From: BOG-908 sp964242115
GTDB lineage: Bacteria; Pseudomonadota; Alphaproteobacteria; Acetobacterales; Acetobacteraceae
Reading direction: 5' to 3'
NCBI GenBank assembly: GCA_964242115.1
Contig: CAXSZX010000009.1
Location: forward strand, 1 to 64,000
Length of the DNA: 64,000 nucleotides
Shown: positions 53,755-63,660 of the stretch, one piece after another
How positions within the stretch are numbered: position 1 is the stretch's first letter
How the letters are laid out: the number at the start of each line of letters is the position of its first letter
Position numbers and translations under genes: made by a program
The notes under the pieces: generated by a model
Seen by the model: the letters and a program-made list of their open reading frames with translations, nothing else
Databases searched by the model: none
Told to the model about the DNA's origin: nothing

Positions 53755-54726
53755 TCAGCTCGGACTGGCCGGCGAAGCCGAAGGTGGCACCTGCAACACC
53801 AGCGCGTGCGAGGAAAACGAAAACCACGGATGCGCCCGCGAAAGCAGGTCCAATCCCAGCAGCATGTCCACACCCTGTATGGATCGCTGGTCGATGATCG
53901 CCACCGGAAAGTTGGAGATGGTGACTTCGCCCATCGTCACCGGCGTCAGCACGTGCAGCACCGCGCCAGGGTGGCCGGGCCCGATGCCGCCAATGTAAAA
54001 CCGGCGGTCGGCCGTCAGAAGCCGCAGGTCCAGCCCGATCCTGCGCGCGCTGTCGCGGAACACCACCGAGCCGGGCGAGCCGGTGTCGACCAGCGCGCGC
54101 AACGTCTTGCCGCCTACCTGCACGTCCACAATCGGCCGTCCGTCGCCCGCGACCGCGACCATCGGCACGGTGTAGAGCGGCCCCGGCAACGCGACGTGCA
54201 CCGGTTGCCCTGCGCAATCACCTATGGGTTTGAACAGCCTCACCTTCTGTCCCTGCAGATCGACGTCCACGTCGTAGGCGCCAAGAAAGTCCGAGCCGAA
54301 CAGCCCGTCCAAGCCGGTGGTCTCGACTCCCCCGAGGTCGGACGCCAGCAGGCGGAAGTGGCCGCCGCGCAGCCGGCCGATCTGGTAGCTGCGTGTGTCG
54401 AACCCGTAGGCGGTCTGAAAACCGCCGATGCCCTCGGTCCAGCCGCGCAGCATCTGCAGCCTTAGGTGCAGCCGGTTGGCGCTGCTCCGTGCGAGCGTGG
54501 TGATGACCGCGCCGGTGTCGACCACCATGGCCGTTTGTTGCCCGTTCAGCAGCGCGTCGGCGACCAGGTGCTTGTGCAATACCCGGACAGGTATGTCGGT
54601 TGCAAACCCCAGCCTGCACGCGCCCGCGGGCGCGGTCTGACAGCCCGCCAGCGCGGCCATGGCCAACAGGCACAGCCCGGCCATGCCACGCGGACCGAAA
54701 CGAGACCCCACCGTCGTTGTCCGCAT
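53755..54726 (-). CDS. lipoprotein with two retropepsin-like aspartic domains
   Basis: 323 aa with a lipoprotein signal (LCLLAMAALAGC, lipid Cys at about residue 29). Two DTG sites: AMVVDTGAVITTLARSSANR and ALVDTGSPGSVVFRDSARRI, with LDGLFGSDFLGAYDVDVDLQ and VDMLLGLDLLSRAHP after them. The layout is the same as the secreted protein at 30309-31280. It probably acts at the periplasmic face of a membrane. ATG 54726 is chosen as the start of the signal. Confidence 0.85.
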   Translation of the reverse strand: MRTTTVGSRFGPRGMAGLCLLAMAALAGCQTAPAGACRLGFATDIPVRVLHKHLVADALLNGQQTAMVVDTGAVITTLARSSANRLHLRLQMLRGWTEGIGGFQTAYGFDTRSYQIGRLRGGHFRLLASDLGGVETTGLDGLFGSDFLGAYDVDVDLQGQKVRLFKPIGDCAGQPVHVALPGPLYTVPMVAVAGDGRPIVDVQVGGKTLRALVDTGSPGSVVFRDSARRIGLDLRLLTADRRFYIGGIGPGHPGAVLHVLTPVTMGEVTISNFPVAIIDQRSIQGVDMLLGLDLLSRAHPWFSFSSHALVLQVPPSASPASPS

Positions 54727-54828
54727 GAAAAGTATGGCCCGCCGATGCAAGTCAGGCCGAAACGGTAACGGAACTTTCGGTTGTAATCAAGTCAGAACGA
54801 GCGCGTTGCCGTCTGGTGTTTTCACGTC

Positions 54829-54970
54829 AAGAAAGCAAGGCCTTCTTTTCTGAAGAAAAGAAGCAAAAGACTTTTACGTCCGCTGTCGCGAACCTTTCCG
54901 GCGAGCGTGCGACAGCGGAAACAAAAGTTTTTTGCTGCTTTTTTCAAAAAAGCAGGCCTTGCTTTCTTGT
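54829..54970. repeat. arm-core repeat 32
   Basis: Complete copy downstream of the acyl-CoA dehydrogenase. The right arm has the GCTGC/GCAGG stem. Self-complementary core. Confidence 0.9.
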
Positions 54971-54988
54971 CGGCATCAGCGCCGTTTC

Positions 54989-56191
<1,203 letters not shown>

Positions 56192-56213
56192 GTACTTTCC
56201 TCCGTCAAAGGCC

Positions 56214-56379
56214 AGGGGCGTCGTGCGTAGCACGCTCTCGCGTGATGCCCCTGGACCCCGCTGGGGCCAGTCGGCCCCAAACCCCATTACTTAAGGGGCG
56301 AAGCCCACGGGGTCTGGGGCCGCGGGCCCCGGCGGGGTCAAGGCGCGTCACGCAAGAGCGTGCTACGCACGACGCCCCT
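56214..56379. repeat. long inverted repeat, different family
   Basis: 32-bp terminal arms, AGGGGCGTCGTGCGTAGCAC then GCTCTCGCGTGA, match the reverse complement of 56348-56379 with one mismatch. Inside lie further inverted GC-rich blocks (GACCCCGCTGGGGCC and GGCCCCGGCGGGGTC). It sits between two genes of the same strand, with no ORF of its own. Confidence 0.8.
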
Positions 56380-56383
56380 TGCC

Positions 56384-57361
56384 TTACCTATTTGCCGTAA
56401 GCACGACTTTACCTTGCACCCGCCGTCCCATTACCTCCGCCAGCGCTTCCCCCGTCCGTTCCAGCGGATACGCCCCCGAAACATGCGGCTTCAGCTTGCC
56501 GTCCTGCACCCAGGCAAACAGCCGCGCCACCGCTTGCGCATGTGCCGCCGGATCACGCTGTGTCCAGGTGCCCCAGAATACGCCCTTCGCCTCGCCCTCG
56601 CGCAGCAGCAGCAGGTTCAGCGGCAGCTTCGGTATCTCTCCTGCCGCGAACCCCACCACCAGCAACCGCCCGCCCCACGCCAGCCCGCGCACCGCGGCTT
56701 CCGTCAGCGCGCCGCCCACCGGGTCGTACACCACGTCCACGCCGCCTGGTGCCAACCGCTTCAGCTCCGTCTTCAGGTCGGCATCCACGTAGTTAATGCC
56801 GATTTCCGCCCCGTGCGCACGCGCCAGCGCCAGCTTCTCCTCGGTGGACGCGGCCGCGATCACGCGCGCCCCCATCGCCCGCCCGATCTCGACGGCCGCC
56901 AGCCCCACGCCCCCGGCCGCGCCGAGCACCAGCAGCGTCTCGCCGGCGGCCAGCCGCCCGCAATCGGCCAGGCCGTGCAGCGACGTGCCGTAGACCAGCA
57001 TGAATCCGGCCGCCGTCTCGAAATCCATCCCGTCCGGCAGCTTCAACGTGCGCTCCGCCTGCGAGACCACCATCTCGGCGAATCCGCCCAGGCCGGGAAG
57101 TGCGACCACCCGGTCACCCACCATGAAGCCGGACGCGCCGTCGCCTACACCGCGCACGATGCCGGCCACTTCGCTGCCCGGCGTGAACGGCCGCGGCGGC
57201 TTCACCTGGTACTCGCCACGCACCATCAACCCGTCGGGGAAGTTCACCCCGGCGGCGTGGACCTCGATCAGCACCTGGCCGGCGCCGGCCACCGGTTCAG
57301 GCCGGTCCTCCAGCGTCAGCGCCTCGATCGGCCCGAACTCGTTGCAGACGATCGCCTTCAC
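56384..57361 (-). CDS. NADPH:quinone oxidoreductase, zinc-less MDR family
   Basis: 325 aa. GROES-like N-terminal half (VLIEVHAAGVNFPDGLMVRG, PFTPGSEVAGIV), Rossmann half with LVLGAAGGVGLAAVEIGRAM and AAASTEEKLALARAHGAEI. The catalytic and structural zinc residues of alcohol dehydrogenases are absent, so it is a quinone reductase-type member. GTG start at 57361 (first base pair of GTGAAGGCGATC). It may be transcribed with the acyl-CoA dehydrogenase. Confidence 0.92.
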   Translation of the reverse strand: MKAIVCNEFGPIEALTLEDRPEPVAGAGQVLIEVHAAGVNFPDGLMVRGEYQVKPPRPFTPGSEVAGIVRGVGDGASGFMVGDRVVALPGLGGFAEMVVSQAERTLKLPDGMDFETAAGFMLVYGTSLHGLADCGRLAAGETLLVLGAAGGVGLAAVEIGRAMGARVIAAASTEEKLALARAHGAEIGINYVDADLKTELKRLAPGGVDVVYDPVGGALTEAAVRGLAWGGRLLVVGFAAGEIPKLPLNLLLLREGEAKGVFWGTWTQRDPAAHAQAVARLFAWVQDGKLKPHVSGAYPLERTGEALAEVMGRRVQGKVVLTANR

Positions 57362-57753
57362 GCATCCTCCCTGGCCAGCGCCCTTGTTGCCGGGCGGTTG
57401 ACGTTTGCGGCAGCACCATGCGTCAGGACGCTGCCCCTGGCTAGCCGGCCACGTCCGCCGGCAATGCGCGGCCGCTCAGCTTGCTCTTTGTTCGATCCCG
57501 GGGTTGCTGACGTTGGCGTTCGCGGCCGGGGCTGGCCGAAAGCGGACCGGCCGCTTCAGGACGAGTGCTGGCAAGTCGTGGCCATTGTCGGATGCGCGCT
57601 AAGCCATGCCATGCGCGTACAGGATGCAACGCCGTTTCGCATTGCATCCCACTCTTGCTGGACTCCCGATTTAGGGCCGTTCCGCAGCGCGCCAGCCAAG
57701 GCGGGAATGAAGCATGCTGGCCCGCAACCACTCGATTAAGTAACGGTTTGGCC
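57362..57753. other. intergenic stretch without recognisable gene
   Basis: 392 bp between the start of the quinone reductase gene and the stop of the beta-propeller gene, both on the minus strand. Only shadow-type ORFs are open, and no arm-core repeat, tRNA or terminator was seen. It should contain the quinone reductase promoter. Confidence 0.4.
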
Positions 57754-59193
57754 TCAGCGGGTCACTTGCAAGGTGAAGTCCGGGCGGAGCGACGATGGCT
57801 TGGGCGCGCGCGCGGGCACGGCGTCGTTGCCGGCGTTCGGTGCAAAGGCGTATAGGTCGCCGCTCGCGGTGGCGATGAACAGCTTGCCGTCGGACACGGA
57901 GGGGGAGCCGAAATAGCCGGCACCGATGGCGCCTGTCGTCAGAACGCTCCCATAAGTGGTGATGGCGTAAGCGATATTATCTTGCGACGTAAAGTAGACG
58001 ACGCCGTTCGCGGCGCTGGCAGGTCGCACCAGACCGTTCGTGGGAAAGCTGAAATACAGGGAGCCGTCGCGCGCGTTCAGTGCGTAAAGATTATCGTCGC
58101 CCGATCCGATGTAGACGTGATTGTTGTACACGGTCGGGCTGGCGTAGACCGGTGCGCCGGTCGTGTAGGACCATAGCAAATAGCCTGGGTTCGCACCCGA
58201 GGTGCCGATGGCGTAGACCTTGCTATCGTCCGAGCCGGCATAGAGCGTGCCATTGACAATGGCGGGCGCGCTTTCGACATGGCCGCCGGTCGTGTAGGTC
58301 CATAGCATCGCCCCCGTGGCAGCATTCAGGCAGTAGATCTTGTCGTCGTAGCCACCGAAATAGACGTTGCCGCTGACCACCGCGGCCGAAGTGTCGGTGC
58401 CGGAAGAAAGGGCGTAGCTCCACACCACCGCGCCGGTGGTTGCATTGAGGGCATAGAAGCTGCCTTCATAGGCTCCGGCATAGATGATGCCGTTGGCAAC
58501 CACGGCGGAGCCGTAGAAGGAGCCTGCGAGTGTCACTTTCCAGACGGTGGCGCCAGTGTTGGCGTTGAGAGCGTAGTAGTTGCCGCTGAGGTCGCCGATG
58601 TAGAGCGTGCTGCCCACCACCGCCGGCGATGCGCTGAAGTTCGCGCTGAGGTTCTTGTTCCAGATCGTGGCGCCGGTGGCGGTGTTGAAAGCCGCGACAC
58701 CGGTGGCGGTGCCGACATAGACATGATTATTGGACACAATCGGCGTGCCGCCGGTGGCGGCGGCGTGAGTGCTCCACAGCGTGCCCAGCGTTGGCACAGT
58801 GCTGGTGGAGAGCGTGTTCTCGTATGGATTCACCGCGGCATGGGCTGCGCCGAATCCGAATTGCGTCCAGGGAGTGGAAACGGTTAGCGCATGCTGTGCA
58901 GCATCGGTGCTGCGCCGGCCGATGGCGGTGATGCTGTGCGGGCCTGGGCCTGCAGAGGCTGGGATGGTGATCGATCCTGTGAGAGTGCCGGTCGCCGAGG
59001 TGACCAGCAGGGATGTATCGGTCGTGTCGAAATACACGTCAACGGCTTCACTGTCGGCAAAGCCGCTACCAGTGATTGCAACCGTCTGACCCGGATGCCC
59101 GGTTGCTGGCGCGGGTGTGACGATACTTGCTGCTATGGCCACACGACTTACGAAGGCTGTGACAACCAGTGTTGCCAGAACTCTTGTAAACAT
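57754..59193 (-). CDS. secreted PQQ-like beta-propeller protein with Ig-like domain
   Basis: 479 aa. Signal peptide (MFTRVLATLVVTAFVSRVAI), then an IPT/Ig-like domain (ATGHPGQTVAITGSGFADSE), then at least seven blades with the W-motif pattern, e.g. LYIGDLSGNYYALNANTGAT, IYAGAYEGSFYALNATTGAV and VYFGGYDDKIYCLNAATGAM. This is the pyrrolo-quinoline-quinone-like repeat; no catalytic residues of dehydrogenases are apparent. ATG 59193 follows AGGGGTG. It may bind polysaccharide or act as a scaffold; function unknown. Confidence 0.85.
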   Translation of the reverse strand: MFTRVLATLVVTAFVSRVAIAASIVTPAPATGHPGQTVAITGSGFADSEAVDVYFDTTDTSLLVTSATGTLTGSITIPASAGPGPHSITAIGRRSTDAAQHALTVSTPWTQFGFGAAHAAVNPYENTLSTSTVPTLGTLWSTHAAATGGTPIVSNNHVYVGTATGVAAFNTATGATIWNKNLSANFSASPAVVGSTLYIGDLSGNYYALNANTGATVWKVTLAGSFYGSAVVANGIIYAGAYEGSFYALNATTGAVVWSYALSSGTDTSAAVVSGNVYFGGYDDKIYCLNAATGAMLWTYTTGGHVESAPAIVNGTLYAGSDDSKVYAIGTSGANPGYLLWSYTTGAPVYASPTVYNNHVYIGSGDDNLYALNARDGSLYFSFPTNGLVRPASAANGVVYFTSQDNIAYAITTYGSVLTTGAIGAGYFGSPSVSDGKLFIATASGDLYAFAPNAGNDAVPARAPKPSSLRPDFTLQVTR

Positions 59194-59514
59194 ATGTAAC
59201 ACCCCTGTCCGGGCGTCGAATAGCATAGGTGCGTTTTCAAAACCAAGAGAAAGCGACGGCTCCCTAAAGCCAAGCGACAACGGCAAACGTTTGTATGAGA
59301 AACCGTCCACTCCCCACTCACACGACCTCAGTGCAGCATTGCCGATCTTGCACCATCCTACCGTCGGCTTTCGGTCGGTTTCGATGACCCCTCGATGACG
59401 GCTGTTGACGCAAAGCACCCTTCAAGACAGCTCAAAACGTTTGCAGACCAAAGAGAAGCTGACCAGACGCCCCGGGACTGGACGCGCCGGCCGCTTCGTG
59501 ACACCGCAGCCACC
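59194..59514. promoter_or_regulatory. divergent intergenic region
   Basis: 320 bp between the divergent beta-propeller and MBL-hydrolase genes, so both promoters should be here. No box pair stands out clearly. No repeat of either family is present. Confidence 0.35.
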
Positions 59515-60330
59515 ATGGCCTTTCTCGACGAGCCGGCACCCGAGCACTTCGTCCCACTCCCCGCCGCCCCCGGCATACGCCGCATCCTCGCTCCCAACCC
59601 CGGCCCGATGACGCACCACGGCACCAACACCTGGCTGGTCGACAGCCCCGACGGGCTCACCGTCATCGACCCCGGCCCGGACGACTCACGCCACATCGCC
59701 GCCATCGCCGCCGCCGGTCCCGTCGTGCGCATCCTGCTGACCCACACTCACCCGGACCACCTGGCCGGTGCGCCCTCCCTACGCGCCGCCACGGGTGCCC
59801 CCATCCACGCCTGGCACCGTCCCTGGGCACGAGGCTTCACCCCGAACGTCTCCCTGAAGGACGGCGCGCAACTCGCCGGCCTGACCGCCATCCACACGCC
59901 CGGCCATGCCTCCGACCATGTTTGTTTCGCCCAGGACGGCACCGGCGTGCTGTTCAGCGGCGACCACGTGATGTCCTGGTCCACCAGCATCGTCAGCCCG
60001 CCGGACGGCAACATGGCCGACTACATGGCCAGCCTGCGCCTGCTGCTCGCCCGAACCGACACGCTCTACCTCTGCGGCCACGGCCCCGCACTGCCCAACC
60101 CCGCGCCGCTGGTGCGTGCCATGCTGAACCATAGGGCAGGGCGGGAAGCGGCGATCCTCTCCCAGTTGCAGCGCGGCCCGGCCACGCCGGACGAGCTGGT
60201 GGCAGCGATGTATGCCGGGCTGGCGACGCACCTGGTGCCCGCGGCCCTTCGCAGCGTGGTGGCGCACTTGGAGAAGCTGGCGGGGGAGGGGCGGGCGGCT
60301 GCCGACAAGGGGCTTTGGTCGGTGACGTGA
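59515..60330 (+). CDS. MBL-fold metallo-hydrolase, LACTB2-like
   Basis: 271 aa. The metallo-beta-lactamase signature is LLTHTHPDHLAG, with FSGDHVMSWSTSI and YLCGHGPALPNP as the later metal sites. The C-terminal 65 residues (REAAILSQLQRGPATPDELV, LRSVVAHLEKLAGEGRA) form a winged-helix-like domain found in LACTB2/endoribonuclease-like members. Substrate unknown; RNA hydrolysis is one option for the family. ATG 59515 is chosen since conservation begins there; an in-frame ATG at 59395 gives a low-quality extension. Confidence 0.88.
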   Translation: MAFLDEPAPEHFVPLPAAPGIRRILAPNPGPMTHHGTNTWLVDSPDGLTVIDPGPDDSRHIAAIAAAGPVVRILLTHTHPDHLAGAPSLRAATGAPIHAWHRPWARGFTPNVSLKDGAQLAGLTAIHTPGHASDHVCFAQDGTGVLFSGDHVMSWSTSIVSPPDGNMADYMASLRLLLARTDTLYLCGHGPALPNPAPLVRAMLNHRAGREAAILSQLQRGPATPDELVAAMYAGLATHLVPAALRSVVAHLEKLAGEGRAAADKGLWSVT

Positions 60331-60351
60331 CACCCAGCTTGCGGAGGCAAA

Positions 60352-60486
60352 GGCAAGGCAAGCAGTTCTTTGAAAAAAAACCAAAAACTTTGTCTCTTCG
60401 GGTACGCGCTGCAGTATCTTCGCGACAGCGAGTATAAAAGTCTGTCGCTTCTCTTCTTCAGAAAAGAAGGCCTCGCCTTTTTGCCA
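60352..60486 (-). repeat. arm-core repeat 33 (diverged)
   Basis: Shortened left arm (AGTTCTTTGAAAAAAAACC), GACTC-like core in reverse (TATCTTCGCGACAGCG), right arm with CTTCTCTTCTTCAGAAAAG. Follows the MBL-hydrolase gene. Confidence 0.78.
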
Positions 60487-60599
60487 GATCATAAGGGACG
60501 ATATTGGAGTCGCTCGTATTCGGATAATGTGTGCAACTGCCAACGACTGTCATGATAAGCCGCGACGGCGAACGGTCGTTGAAATACGTGATGATATGT

Positions 60600-60845
60600 T
60601 TATGCAACAAACAGAGCAATTGCAGCAATCGTAAACAGGCAAGGGACGGCCATGCCGGCTGCGCCGAGAACACCGGTGCTGTCCGCGCCGAAATACAACA
60701 GCGAGCCCAGGCCGCACGCAACGTAGAGCGCCACTACCCAGGCGGAGGCGGCGAAGCGGCCAAGCCCGGCCACTCGGCGAAGCAGGTAGCCCGCACCGCA
60801 GAGCAGCACCCAGACAACGACGATGACCAGCGCGATGCGTTCCAT
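60600..60845 (-). CDS. small membrane protein, unknown function
   Basis: 81 aa beginning MERIALVIVVVWVLLCGAGY, with three hydrophobic segments separated by RRVAGLGRFAASA and GADSTGVLG. ATG at 60845; a longer frame upstream is encoded by the arm-core repeat. No family recognised. Confidence 0.6.
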   Translation of the reverse strand: MERIALVIVVVWVLLCGAGYLLRRVAGLGRFAASAWVVALYVACGLGSLLYFGADSTGVLGAAGMAVPCLFTIAAIALFVA

Positions 60846-60882
60846 GCCGACGCATGTTTGGCCGAGGCCAAAAGGGTCAAAG

Positions 60883-61016
60883 GCAAGCAGTTCTTTTTTG
60901 AAAAAAAGAACCAAAAAACTTCTTCTCCCTGTCGGGTAATCTCCGGCTAGCGCGCGACAGCGGACGCAAAAGTCTTTTGCTTCTTTTCTTCAGAAAAGAA
61001 GGCCTTGATTTCTTGA
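60883..61016. repeat. arm-core repeat 34
   Basis: Complete copy overlapping the 3' end of ruvX: the ruvX stop (TGA, 60990-60992 on the minus strand) lies in its right arm. Compact self-complementary core ending GCGCGACAGCGG. Confidence 0.88.
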
Positions 61017-61469
61017 AGCGTCCAAAGCCGCCTGTAGAATATAAGCCGCCGCCATCCGATCCACCACGCCCGCCCGCCGCTTGCGCGTCATGTCCGCCTC
61101 CTCGATCAGGAACCGGTTCACCGCCGCGCTGGACAGCCGCTCGTCCCACAGCGCCGCCGGCAGCCCGCTCACCTCCGACAGCGCCCGCGTCCAGTCCCGC
61201 GCCGCCTGTGCCGCCGGCCCCAGCGTGCCGTCCATCGAAAGCGGTAGCCCAACCACCAGCCCGCCCGCCCCCTGCGCCCGCGCTATGGCGGCCACCTCCG
61301 CCGCGTTGGCCGCCAGCTTGCCACGCCGTAGCGTGGCGTGCGGGCTGGCCAGCATCAGCCCCACGTCCGACAGCGCGACCCCGATCGCCCGCGCGCCCGG
61401 GTCCAGCCCGATCAGCCGCTCGCCCGGGCGCAACCCCGCCCGCAAGGCGGCCATGTTGATGACGGCCAT
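60990..61469 (-). CDS. ruvX: RuvX/YqgF family Holliday-junction-type nuclease
   Basis: 159 aa RNase H-like protein involved in 16S rRNA 5'-end maturation and, by fold, in DNA-junction resolution. GLDPGARAIGVALSDVGLML holds the first catalytic aspartate, VVGLPLSMDGTLGPAAQAA the conserved loop, LWDERLSS the catalytic glutamate, and DRMAAAYILQAALD the last aspartate. The final six residues, NQGLLF, and the stop are encoded by the arm of an arm-core repeat, so the natural C-terminus was replaced. Divergent from gatC. Confidence 0.92.
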   Translation of the reverse strand: MAVINMAALRAGLRPGERLIGLDPGARAIGVALSDVGLMLASPHATLRRGKLAANAAEVAAIARAQGAGGLVVGLPLSMDGTLGPAAQAARDWTRALSEVSGLPAALWDERLSSAAVNRFLIEEADMTRKRRAGVVDRMAAAYILQAALDASRNQGLLF

Positions 61470-61520
61470 GCCGGCGTTTATGGTCCGCGGCTTGCCTGGC
61501 CGCCAGAGGTACCCCGTCCC

Positions 61521-61808
61521 ATGTCGCTCGACCCCGCGACCGTCCGTCGCATCGCCAAGCTCGCCCGAATCCGGGTGGACGAGGCCGACGTGCCGCGCCT
61601 GCAGGGCGAGCTGAACAACATCCTCGGCTGGATCGAGCTGCTCTCCGAGGTGGACGTGGACGGCGTCGAGCCGCTGACCGGCGGCGCGCAGATTGCCCTG
61701 CGCCTGCGCGCCGACGCGGTCACCGACGGCAACATCGCCGATGCCGTGCTGGCCAACGCCCCGGACCGCGTGGGCGCCTTTTTCACCGTGCCGAAAGTGG
61801 TCGAATGA
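61521..61808 (+). CDS. gatC: aspartyl/glutamyl-tRNA amidotransferase subunit C
   Basis: 95 aa small subunit of GatCAB, which amidates Glu-tRNA(Gln) or Asp-tRNA(Asn). MSLDPATVRRIAKLARIRVD, LNNILGWIELLSEVDVDGVE and the C-terminal FFTVPKVVE are the conserved parts. Its ATGA junction with the following frame is part of the 95-bp tandem duplication. Divergent from ruvX. Confidence 0.95.
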   Translation: MSLDPATVRRIAKLARIRVDEADVPRLQGELNNILGWIELLSEVDVDGVEPLTGGAQIALRLRADAVTDGNIADAVLANAPDRVGAFFTVPKVVE

Positions 61809-61903
61809 ACAGCGTGCTCACTGACGCCGCCGTCGCCGCCGCCGTGCTGGCCAACGCCCCGCACTGCGCAGGCGCTTTCACCGTGCCGGACCTGGTCGAA
61901 TGA
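61805..61903 (+). pseudogene. first duplicate of the gatC/gatA junction (32-codon ORF)
   Basis: Starts at the ATG overlapping the gatC stop (gaATGAac). It reads like the gatA start (MNSVLTD against MTAVLTD), then shifts into a copy of the gatC end (AVLANAPHCAGAFTVPDLVE). It ends in an ATGA that starts the next copy. It could be a translated coupling leader. Confidence 0.8.
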
Positions 61904-61998
61904 ACAGCGTGCTCACCCACGGCGACATCGCCGACGCCGTGCTGGCCAACGCCCCGCACCAGGCAGGCGCTTTCACCTTCCCGAAAGTGGTCCGATGA
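61900..61998 (+). pseudogene. second duplicate of the gatC/gatA junction (32-codon ORF)
   Basis: Second unit, 95 bp after the first: MNSVLTHGDIADAVLANAPH continues to AGAFTFPKVVR, with its TGA overlapping the gatA ATG. The C-terminal half is closer to the gatC end than in the first copy. Confidence 0.8.
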
Positions 61999-63485
61999 CC
62001 GCCGTGCTCACCGACCTCACCATCGCCGAGGCCGCCGCCGCCCTGCGCCGCCGTGACTTCTCCGCCCGCGAGCTGACCCAGGCGCACGTGAACGCCGCCG
62101 CCGCGCTGAACCCGCGCCTGAACGCCTTCATCACGCTCACCCCCGAGCTGGCCCTGCAGCAGGCCGAAGCGGCCGACACCGCGCTGGCGTCGGGCCAGGC
62201 CGGCCCGCTCGCCGGCATCCCGCTGGCCATTAAGGACCTGTTCTGCACAAGCGGCGTGCGCACCACCGCCGGCAGCCGCATCCTCGACGACTTCGTGCCG
62301 CCCTACGAAAGCACCGTCAGCGCGCAACTCATGCGCGACGGCGCGGTGTTCCTCGGCAAGGCCAACCTCGACGAGTTCGCCATGGGCTCGTCCAACATGA
62401 CCTCCGCCTACGGCCCGGTGGAAAACCCGTGGAAGCGCGCGGCCGACCCCGACGCCATCCTGGTGCCCGGCGGCTCGTCGGGCGGCTCTGCCGCGTCCGT
62501 GGCCGCCCGCATCGCCATGGGTGCCACCGGCACGGACACCGGCGGCTCCATCCGCCAGCCCGCCGCGTTCTGCGGCCTGGCCGGCATCAAGCCCACCTAC
62601 GGCCGCTGCAGCCGCTGGGGCGTCGTCGCGTTCGCAAGTTCTCTGGACCAGCCCGGGCCTTTCGCCCGCACTGTGGCCGACTGCGCAACCCTGCTCGCCA
62701 GCATGGCCGGCTTCGACCCCAAGGACAGCACCAGCGTTGCCCGCCCGGTGCCCGACTTCGCGAGCGCCTGCCGCCGCGGCGTCGCCGGCCTGCGCATCGG
62801 CGTGCCGCGCGAGTACCGCGCCGACGGCATGCCCGAAGCCGTCGACCGCCTGTGGACCCAGGGCCTGGACTGGCTGCGCGAGGCCGGTGCGACCGTGGTC
62901 GACGTCTCCCTGCCACACACGAAATACGGCCTGGCCACCTACTACATCGTGGCGCCCGCCGAGGCGTCCTCCAACCTGGCGCGCTACGACGGCGTCCGCT
63001 TCGGCCACCGCGAGCCCGGCCACGACCTCACCGAGCTCTACGAGCAGACCCGCGCAACCGGCTTCGGCCCCGAAGTGCAACGCCGCATCTTCATCGGCAC
63101 CTACGTGCTCTCCGCCGGCTACTACGACGCCTACTACCTCCGCGCACAGAAAGTGCGCGCGCTGATCCTAAAAGACTTCACCGACGCCTTCGCGCATGTC
63201 GACGCGCTGCTGACTCCCACAGCACCGTCCGCCGCGTTCGCGCAAGGCGAAAAGATGGACGACCCGATCGCGATGTACCTGAACGACGTGTTCACCGTGC
63301 CGGCCAGCATGGCGGGCGTGCCGGCAATGTCCGTCCCCGCGGGGCTGGACGGGCAGGGGTTGCCGCTCGGGCTGCAGGTGATCGGCAAGCCGTACGACGA
63401 GGAGACGGTGTTCGCCGTGTCACAGGCGATCGAGGACAGGGCAGGGTTTTCCGCGATGCCGAGCATCAGGGCGAGGGCGAAGTGA
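61995..63485 (+). CDS. gatA: aspartyl/glutamyl-tRNA amidotransferase subunit A
   Basis: 496 aa amidase subunit. The Ser-cisSer-Lys catalytic set is visible: lysine in PLAGIPLAIKDLFCTSG (about residue 78), cis-serine and nucleophile serine in GGSSGGSAASVAA and TGTDTGGSIRQPAAF. FDPKDSTSV and the C-terminal PAMSVPAGLDGQGLPLGLQV follow. It releases ammonia from glutamine for GatB. ATG 61995 overlaps the TGA of the duplicated junction ORF. Confidence 0.97.
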   Translation: MTAVLTDLTIAEAAAALRRRDFSARELTQAHVNAAAALNPRLNAFITLTPELALQQAEAADTALASGQAGPLAGIPLAIKDLFCTSGVRTTAGSRILDDFVPPYESTVSAQLMRDGAVFLGKANLDEFAMGSSNMTSAYGPVENPWKRAADPDAILVPGGSSGGSAASVAARIAMGATGTDTGGSIRQPAAFCGLAGIKPTYGRCSRWGVVAFASSLDQPGPFARTVADCATLLASMAGFDPKDSTSVARPVPDFASACRRGVAGLRIGVPREYRADGMPEAVDRLWTQGLDWLREAGATVVDVSLPHTKYGLATYYIVAPAEASSNLARYDGVRFGHREPGHDLTELYEQTRATGFGPEVQRRIFIGTYVLSAGYYDAYYLRAQKVRALILKDFTDAFAHVDALLTPTAPSAAFAQGEKMDDPIAMYLNDVFTVPASMAGVPAMSVPAGLDGQGLPLGLQVIGKPYDEETVFAVSQAIEDRAGFSAMPSIRARAK

Positions 63486-63637
63486 AGCAAGCAAGCGCTT
63501 CTTTTTCGAGAAAAAGAAGCAAAAAGCTTTTACGTACGCTGTCGCGGACCGCTGAACGACGCGCGTCGACACGGCACCCGCCCCGAGAGCAAAAGTTTTT
63601 TGGTTCTTTTTTTCAAAAAAGAACCGCTTGCCTTGCT
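63486..63637 (+). repeat. arm-core repeat 35
   Basis: Complete copy directly after the gatA TGA and ahead of gatB, inside what would otherwise be an operon. GCTGAAACG-class core, forward, diverged (GACCGCTGAACGACGC). Confidence 0.9.
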
Positions 63638-63660
63638 ACGTTTTCCGCGGAGCCGCACCG

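Noticed and set aside
56214..56379. Intrinsic terminator of the quinone reductase gene
   Set aside because: The structure is far larger than a terminator and lacks a T-run; it is better described as an inverted-repeat element, though it may also stop transcription.
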